This document shows positions 1 to 15,000 of a stretch of 15,000 nt of DNA, piece by piece. Position numbers and translations under genes: made by a program. The stretch covers positions 31,162,027 to 31,177,026 of the forward strand of contig CM022672.1 in the NCBI GenBank assembly GCA_012295275.1, given 5' to 3'. The stretch is from Chrysomallon squamiferum. Its lineage: Eukaryota > Mollusca > Gastropoda > Neomphalida > Peltospiridae. The notes under the pieces were generated by a model. It was given only the letters and a program-made list of their open reading frames with translations. It was not told the DNA's origin and did no database searches. Each line of letters begins with the position of its first letter. Within the stretch, counting starts at the first letter, position 1.

Positions 1-141
1 ATAAAGTTCACCAGTTTCAAACAATTTGTTACTTTCAAAATGGTACAAATGTTTTAACACCGGCTCCCGGTGACATCATATAATACTCTCTTATTCCGGT
101 TCCCCTAAACATTGTAAACTGTAACAATGTTAACCCTAACA
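1..141 (-). repeat. 3' LTR of the Gypsy-type element (cut by window edge)
   Basis: Aligns with 2021-2166. Positions from about 63 to 141 are nearly identical to the other LTR (two or three differences, one turning TGACGTCA into TGATGTCA). Positions 1-60 are clearly diverged with indels. No purine tract precedes it on the minus strand; reverse-transcriptase coding sequence is directly adjacent. Confidence 0.75.
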
Positions 142-558
142 CCATGTTTGTTGAAAAATAGCAGGCACTGTAGCAACTCTAAATGGCAACCTTGTATAGC
201 GATAAAGTCCAAGGTGAGTATTGATTGTGACATAGTTCCTCAACTCTTCATCAAGCAACACTTGCTGGTATGCATGTGACAAATCCAGTTTGGAGAACTT
301 TTGTCCTCCATTGAGTTTGCTGAAAATGTCTTCTGCAGTGGGCAAAGGGTACTCAGGCACTTCCAACACAGGATTTATGGTAACCTTGTAATCGCCACAA
401 ATGCGAATGGTACTGTCAGGTTTTAAAACAGGTACAATAGGAGAAGCCCATTCAGAAAAACCCACCTTTTCTACTGTTCATTCTGCTTCAAGATTGTGAA
501 GTTCATCAGCTGTCTTTTCTTTCAAAGCATAAGGTATTGGTCTAGACTTGAAAAACTT
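136..558 (-). pseudogene. Reverse transcriptase remnant, truncated by LTR
   Basis: The segment lies in the same frame as the protease. It shows RT motifs: a WASPIVPVLKPD stretch, ICGDYK, and the motif A stretch FSKLDLSHAYQQV with the first catalytic Asp. An in-frame TGA is at 480-478. After a TVPAIFQQTW stretch the frame runs into the left LTR and stops. The YxDD motif and everything after it are absent, so it cannot be active. Confidence 0.85.
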
Positions 559-1140
559 TTACAATTCCCAACTCATTTGAAAAACTGAATATCTACTGAA
601 CAAATCTTCAGGGTTTCCACAGGCTTTCATAAGCTTAATACTGTTCCAGTCCAACTGAATGTTTTGGAACCAATTCCGTCCAAACAAAGTTGGTCCATTT
701 CCTTTCACCACAATTAAAGGTAAAAGTTTTTTCTGCTTTCCATATTTAACAATCACCTCAATTTGCCCAAGGACTGGCACCACTTCATCTGTATAAGTTT
801 TCAACACAATCAATGTTGATTTCAATGGCACTGTTTTCTTCAATTTTTCCTGATAATTCTTATTAGAAATTATCGATACAGAAGCACCTGTATCTACTTC
901 CATTTTGAATGGCACAGCATTGAGTTTCAATGAAATTTGAATTTCTTTTGCTTTCATAGTTTTCACTGTGAAAATTGACTGTTCAAAATCACTGTCATTT
1001 CTTTCCATTGCAACCTGTTTATTTTCTAGAACAGCTTTTATAATTTCTGAGTCAGTTTTGTTACTTCCAGATTCTTCATGAGCATCATGAATTTTTAAAC
1101 CTGTTTCATGAATTTTTAATTTCCGAATCACTGATACCAC
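559..1140 (-). pseudogene. Retroviral-type aspartic protease remnant (pol, first part)
   Basis: The segment contains the catalytic DTGAS (894-880) in the context EVDTGASVSII, and downstream LFGRNW, typical of Gypsy proteases. A TAA at 561-559 interrupts it, but the same frame continues on the other side towards reverse transcriptase, so this is an in-frame nonsense change and not a boundary. Upstream of 1140 the frame is uncertain because of a likely indel. Confidence 0.8.
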
Positions 1141-1260
1141 TTTCTGATTCCGTAAGGTCCCTATCAGAATCTTGATTCACAACATGAAGTCTAGAATTTT
1201 TCTTTTTCAACATTTGAAATTTCTTTTTTCCTTTTTCCATCTGTTTGCTTTCCTGTCTTT

Positions 1261-1938
1261 CTATTTTTTCTTTTGATTTCGACATTTTCTACTCAAATGT
1301 CCTGTTTCATTACACTTTTTGTAAAAACATGCATCAGGATGATGATTAGTTTCACCACACCGGAAGCATTCAATGACAGAAACTTTGTGGAAATTTTCTG
1401 TTTCTGACTTAATTCCAATTTTCAGCATATCAGTTTCTCTAGCTGCCATTTCCATACTAACAGCTATTTGCAAGGCTTTCCTCAGTGATAAGTCATGTTC
1501 AGAGAGAAGATTTTTTCTGTATTGACTTTTCAGACAGACCACAGACCAAAATGTCTCTTAATGCTTCAGTCAAAAATTTCCTATATTCACAATGTTCTGT
1601 CAGTTTTCTTAATTCAAAAATTCACTTACAGTCTCTCCGGGCTCTTGTTTCCGTTGATAGAATTTGAACCGTTCCGCAATCACCAAAGGTTTTGGTTTGA
1701 GATGATTTCCTATCAAGGTTTTCAATTGTTCGTAAGTCTTACTTGTCGGTTTCTCAGGCGAAGTCAGATTTCAAATCAACCTGTAAGTCTTGGCACCACA
1801 TACGGACAACAAAATGGAACGTTTCTTTTCGGCATCGTCTACATCATTCGCCAGCAGATACTGTTCCAAACGTTCAATGTATTCATCCCAACTGGAACTT
1901 TCTAGATCAAACTCTTCAACTTTACCGTAGGTAGCCAT
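1261..1938 (-). pseudogene. gag: gag remnant of Gypsy-type element, with zinc knuckle
   Basis: The reading frame starts at an ATG (1938-1936) and begins MATYGKVEEFDLES, typical of Gypsy gag proteins of aquatic invertebrates. It is broken by an in-frame TGA at 1773-1771, a TAA at 1611-1609 after which the sense continues in another frame, and a second frame change near 1515-1545. A canonical CX2CX4HX4C zinc knuckle is encoded at 1368-1327. A second knuckle follows directly but lacks its first cysteine (Tyr in that position). The frame ends at a TAG at 1263-1261. Confidence 0.82.
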
Positions 1939-1980
1939 ATTTCATAAAAGTTAATTTCAGGAAACAGTTCAACAAGTGTT

Positions 1981-1998
1981 ATCCCATCCTTGTCGCCA
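1981..1998 (-). other. Candidate primer binding site
   Basis: Two bases inside the 5' LTR the minus strand reads TGGCGACAAGGATGGGAT. It starts with TGG, complementary to the CCA end of a tRNA, at the usual place for an LTR element primer site. I did not assign the tRNA. Confidence 0.55.
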
Positions 1999-2000
1999 GT

Positions 2001-2166
2001 TGTTATGTTTTAACATTAAAACAAAGTTCATTTTAGTTTCCAAACAATTTAACTCGTTTCAAAAATGGCGAATAAAAACTAACGCACGCTCCCGGTGACG
2101 TCATATAATACTCTCTTATTCCGGTTCCCCTAAACATTGTAAACTGTAACAATGTTAACCATAACA
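2001..2166 (-). repeat. 5' LTR of the Gypsy-type element
   Basis: About 166 bp, with inverted termini TGTTATG (read on minus from 2166) and CATAACA. On the minus strand it contains a TATTATATGA box and a perfect palindromic TGACGTCA (a CRE/ATF-type site) just downstream, so it could hold the element's promoter. CCATAACA is duplicated at the outer edge (2159-2174), so the outer boundary may lie 8 bases further right. Confidence 0.75.
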
Positions 2167-2184
2167 CCATAACACCATTTAGAT

Positions 2185-2582
2185 ACAACGATTACTACCA
2201 TCAGTACTACTTCTACTGCTATTACTATTAGCACAATAATTAAAACAAACATTTTACTGAACATACTACAATACTATTACTACTATCACTGCTAGTACTT
2301 CTGCTACTACTATTACAACTACAACTACTACTACTATTATTACTGTTACTACAGTAACTTCTACTATTACTTCTACTGGTATTATTAGTACCACTTTTAC
2401 TATTATTACTACTACAACAACAACTACTACTACTACTACTACTACTATTACTATATAAAGCAGTGCTACTACTACTGCTACTACTAATTTAACTAGTATA
2501 ACTACCACTACTACTACTATTACTACTACTACTGCTACTACTGCTAATACTAATACTATATCTACAACAAATACCACTGCTG

Positions 2583-2621
<39 letters not shown>

Positions 2622-2655
2622 TTACTACTACTACTTGTGCTGCTACTACCACTAC
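2185..2655. repeat. Imperfect (ACT/ATT)n trinucleotide tract
   Basis: About 470 bp of ACT, ATT, GCT and AAC triplets starting beside the LTR edge. Its long open frame (poly-Val on the minus strand) is a product of the repeat and not a gene. Positions 2656-2962 hold only AT-rich sequence and an A run near 2863-2881. Confidence 0.9.
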
Positions 2656-2962
2656 AGTTAATACATGTTTATACTTAGTTATTATTTGTCAGTAACAACA
2701 ATGTGGTACACATCAAAGAATGTGACGTCATAACTAATCATTATTTTTGTTCTAAAACTATCATAATAATTAATTTTAGACAACAGAATCATAATTGACG
2801 ATCAGAAACATGGATTAAAAATCAAATAAAATTCTAAAAATGACATAAAACGTTGATAATGTAAAAAAAAAAAAAAAAAAACAGAAAATAAAAATAAAAA
2901 TATAAAACACGGATAAAAATAAAATAAATAACAGTTAAAGACAGTACAAACACGAAAGTTAC

Positions 2963-14219
<11,257 letters not shown>

Positions 14220-14228
14220 CTGAACCCG

Positions 14229-14232
14229 AAAA

Positions 14233-14263
<31 letters not shown>

Positions 14264-14272
14264 ATATCTATA

Positions 14273-14308
<36 letters not shown>

Positions 14309-15000
14309 GAACGCAGACAAACATGATAATAACATTTAACACTAATTTATTAATTCATTTAAAAGTATATTTGCTTGCATAGTCGCATAAGGAAACTTCG
14401 CATGATAACAAATAATATACTGAAGAATTATTTTCGTAAAATGGAAAATCTTATATTCTTGATGGGGGAAATGTATAAAAAAAAATCATTATGGGGTTAA
14501 AGAAATATTACGTTAAACAAAAATAAGAATAATAAAATTATAAAAATAACATCATAATAAATAAATGATGTTTAAATATTTGACAAATCATAAATAAAAT
14601 GGTAGCCAGACAGAAACAAAAGAGAAACAAAACTGAAAAGAAACCTTAGGGTTGTTTCGACGGTGTGTGTGTTCGTGCGTGTGTGTCTGTGTGTATATAA
14701 CGTGTGTGTGTGTGTGTTCGAATTATTTTTCTTTCTATAGAAAATTTGTCTGAAATCTCAAACGTCGGTCACAAATTTGAAATATATGCAGATTCGTTAT
14801 CAGTGTAAGTAACGGTGTCAAAATGATAATAACAATAATGACGACAACAACAACAACAACAATACAACAGCAATAATATCAATAACAACGACGACGACGA
14901 CAACGCTGATAATAATGATGATGATGATATTATATCGATGTGTAATAGAAAATGATAATAAAACGAAATAGATAAAAAAAAACCAAAAACATGATAATAA
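14229..15000. other. Upstream intron: poly-A, (TG)n and unique sequence
   Basis: A run of about 27 A at about 14230-14256 (the pyrimidine tract of exon 1's acceptor in the transcript), (TG)n at about 14275-14304, unique AT-rich sequence, short (TG)n near 14660-14720, and AAC/GAC/GAT triplets at about 14828-14935. No convincing signal-peptide exon or promoter was recognised. Confidence 0.7.

Larger units (their letters stand above)
1..2166 (-). mobile_element. Decayed, internally deleted Gypsy/Ty3-type LTR retrotransposon
   Basis: Two related LTRs (1-141, cut by the window edge, and 2001-2166) flank about 1.86 kb that reads on the minus strand. In order it holds a primer-binding-site candidate, gag remnant, protease and half of reverse transcriptase. 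The 5' LTR has TGTTATG...CATAACA ends. The last domain breaks off inside reverse transcriptase exactly where the left LTR begins, so the rest of pol (including the YxDD box), RNase H and integrase are missing. There are at least three in-frame stops and frameshifts, so the copy is dead. It lies in the same orientation as the complement gene, probably in or beyond its next intron. Confidence 0.88.

Noticed and set aside
1485-1934. Plus-strand frames over the gag region
   Set aside because: They are antisense to the gag remnant and have no recognisable protein features.
2266-2652. Long minus-strand frame rich in valine
   Set aside because: It is translated (ACT/ATT)n triplet repeat. Composition is trivial and no splice or start context fits.
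14257-14335. Possible signal peptide starting MLLSCLSAFF upstream of exon 1
   Set aside because: It runs into a (TG)n tract. The only phase-compatible donor would leave about six residues before exon 1, too short for a convincing signal-peptide exon.

Overview
This is an intron-rich, AT-rich and simple-repeat-rich piece of animal nuclear DNA. No bacterial features (operons, Shine-Dalgarno sites) are seen. The long (AC)n/(AT)n, (AAAT)n and (AAT)n tracts, short introns and a Gypsy-type LTR element would fit a marine invertebrate such as a mollusc or chelicerate. The sequence alone does not fix the species.

The main content is one protein-coding gene on the minus strand, running from 14219 down to 2963. 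Fifteen exons could be delimited by splice sites, and every junction keeps the reading frame (about 590 codons in total). Together they encode the N-terminal part of a complement C3/C4/C5-like thioester-family protein: macroglobulin domain MG1, MG2 (signature YLLIQTDKPIYTP and GQW), MG3 (signature FEVKEY + VLPTF, split by an intron), MG4 and the beginning of MG5. The signal-peptide exon lies beyond 14219, probably outside the window. Everything downstream (rest of MG5, MG6, anaphylatoxin, thioester and C-terminal domains) lies to the left, outside the window.

The most unusual feature of the gene is a block of four exons (10538 down to 8008, 154 or 162 residues) inserted in phase 0-0 into a loop of MG2, between the GQW strand (exon 4) and the FEVKEY strand (exon 9). 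Joining exon 4 directly to exon 9 would keep the frame and give an almost standard MG2. The block matches no family I recognise. It has a cluster of four cysteines and several N-glycosylation sequons.

Positions 1-2166 hold a decayed Gypsy/Ty3-type LTR retrotransposon in the same orientation as the gene, probably inside or beyond the intron after exon 15. It keeps two short LTRs, a primer-binding-site candidate, a broken gag with a zinc knuckle, an aspartic protease and the first half of reverse transcriptase. An LTR is joined directly to the reverse-transcriptase reading frame, so RNase H and integrase are absent.

The introns are dominated by microsatellites and minisatellites. Several abut splice sites, and some carry copies of the splice-site sequence itself: a 23-bp array after exon 13, a 26-bp array before exon 3, and a tandem duplication over the donor of exon 6. 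An inverted repeat between exons 11 and 12 could fold into a long hairpin in the pre-mRNA.
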